Origin: Paraprevotella sp.
Lineage (GTDB): Bacteria > Bacteroidota > Bacteroidia > Bacteroidales > Bacteroidaceae
Direction of reading: 5' to 3'
Assembly (NCBI GenBank): GCA_021205005.1
Contig: JAJPYK010000050.1
Location: forward strand, 11,542-19,732
DNA: 8,191 bases
Shown here: positions 7,874 through 8,191 of the stretch, in pieces
Layout: every line of letters begins with the position of its first letter
Position numbering within the stretch: the stretch's first letter is position 1
Notes under the pieces: model-generated
Seen by the model: only the letters and a program-made list of their open reading frames with translations
Databases searched by the model: none
What the model was told of the DNA's origin: nothing
Position numbers and translations under genes: made by a program

Positions 7874-7921
7874 CAATCTGCGGAGAAAAAAATTTCAATC
7901 TCCGCAGATCGGATAATTTTT
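7874..7921 (+). terminator. Hairpin with T tract, terminator-like, made from the CTGCGGAGA motif
   Basis: Arms ATCTGCGGAGA (7876-7886) and TCTCCGCAGAT (7899-7909) are perfect 11-base complements around a 12-base A/T-rich loop. A run of five T follows at 7917-7921, and then a third partial copy of the arm (TCTCCGCA, 7921-7928). As a plus-strand terminator it has no gene in front of it here, so it may instead be an intergenic repeat element. The left arm with two preceding bases is identical to 2981-2993. Confidence 0.5.
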
Positions 7922-8191
7922 CTCCGCACTAAAATTCGCACGGATGCATTTGCCCGTTATAAGACTGAAAACAAGCAGATTAGATTTTTCTTAGTTGGAA
8001 GTCCTTTTCCTCGAAAAAAAACAAAAGCGAGAAGCTCATGATCCCCCGTACAATCCCTGAAACATCACAGCCCACAAGGATACGACAGAATATTAAATGC
8101 CTTACAACACTAAAGCCATGAGCATATAAAAAGTATAAAAGACTGGAATAGAATGATATATTTATGGAATATATCCCACACTGAACACGAT

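Larger units (their letters stand above)
7692..8191. other. 500-base stretch without a recognisable gene
   Basis: No frame on either strand looks like a gene. The stretch holds the operon promoter box (7712-7719), a hairpin with T tract (7874-7921), and a markedly AT-rich end (about 8091-8191) with two TATAAAA strings and an 8-base inverted repeat (GATATATT at 8155-8162, AATATATC at 8168-8175). The AT-rich end could be the control region of a gene beyond the window, but no gene start is visible. No tRNA or other RNA gene was recognised. Confidence 0.6.

Noticed and set aside
7820..8041. 73-codon plus-strand frame across the hairpin at 7874-7921
   Set aside because: It covers an inverted repeat and T tracts, the product is low-complexity Ser/Lys/Arg, and there is no start signal; not treated as a gene.
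7980..8189. Minus-strand frame open from the window edge for 69 codons
   Set aside because: It could be the tail of a gene entering from outside, but the AT-rich, Cys- and Phe-rich product resembles no family I recognise and the composition looks non-coding.

Overview
The window looks like chromosomal core sequence from a member of the Bacteroidales (Bacteroidota), close to Bacteroides, Parabacteroides or Tannerella. The grounds are: a short MetH of about 920 residues; the smpB-metH gene order; a membrane-anchored TPR protein next to ribH; a perfect TAnnTTTG promoter box of the Bacteroidota type; and start sites that mostly lack a strong Shine-Dalgarno sequence. Genus-level placement is inference.

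Layout. Positions 1-1158 (+) hold the 3' part of a TPR protein with a membrane anchor, then ribH (lumazine synthase, riboflavin pathway), closed by a strong hairpin-and-T-tract terminator. Positions 1373-2864 (+) hold a Na+-coupled anion transporter of the SLC13/DASS family. Its reading frame is broken by one extra C in a run of seven, inside the first TPPN ligand-binding motif. Positions 2865-3238 lie between convergent genes and carry two large hairpins; one is the probable terminator of the minus-strand operon. From 7691 down to 3239 (-) there is a compact probable operon: a DMP19/DUF4375-family gene interrupted by an in-frame TAG, then smpB (trans-translation), metH (cobalamin-dependent methionine synthase) and a HAD-family phosphatase. 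Gaps in this operon are 13, 37 and 14 bases. Positions 7692-8191 are non-coding as far as I can tell; they hold the operon promoter and a hairpin built from a motif that also occurs at 2981.

How the genes relate. The plus-strand pair and the minus-strand operon are housekeeping genes (cofactor synthesis, ribosome rescue, methionine and folate metabolism). I see no pathway linking them and no mobile element, CRISPR array, defence cluster or RNA gene. The points most worth a second look are the two genes broken by single-base lesions within about 5.3 kb (homopolymer frameshift and amber codon), the MetH without the usual C-terminal reactivation domain, and the shared intergenic motif. I found no convincing new biological system.
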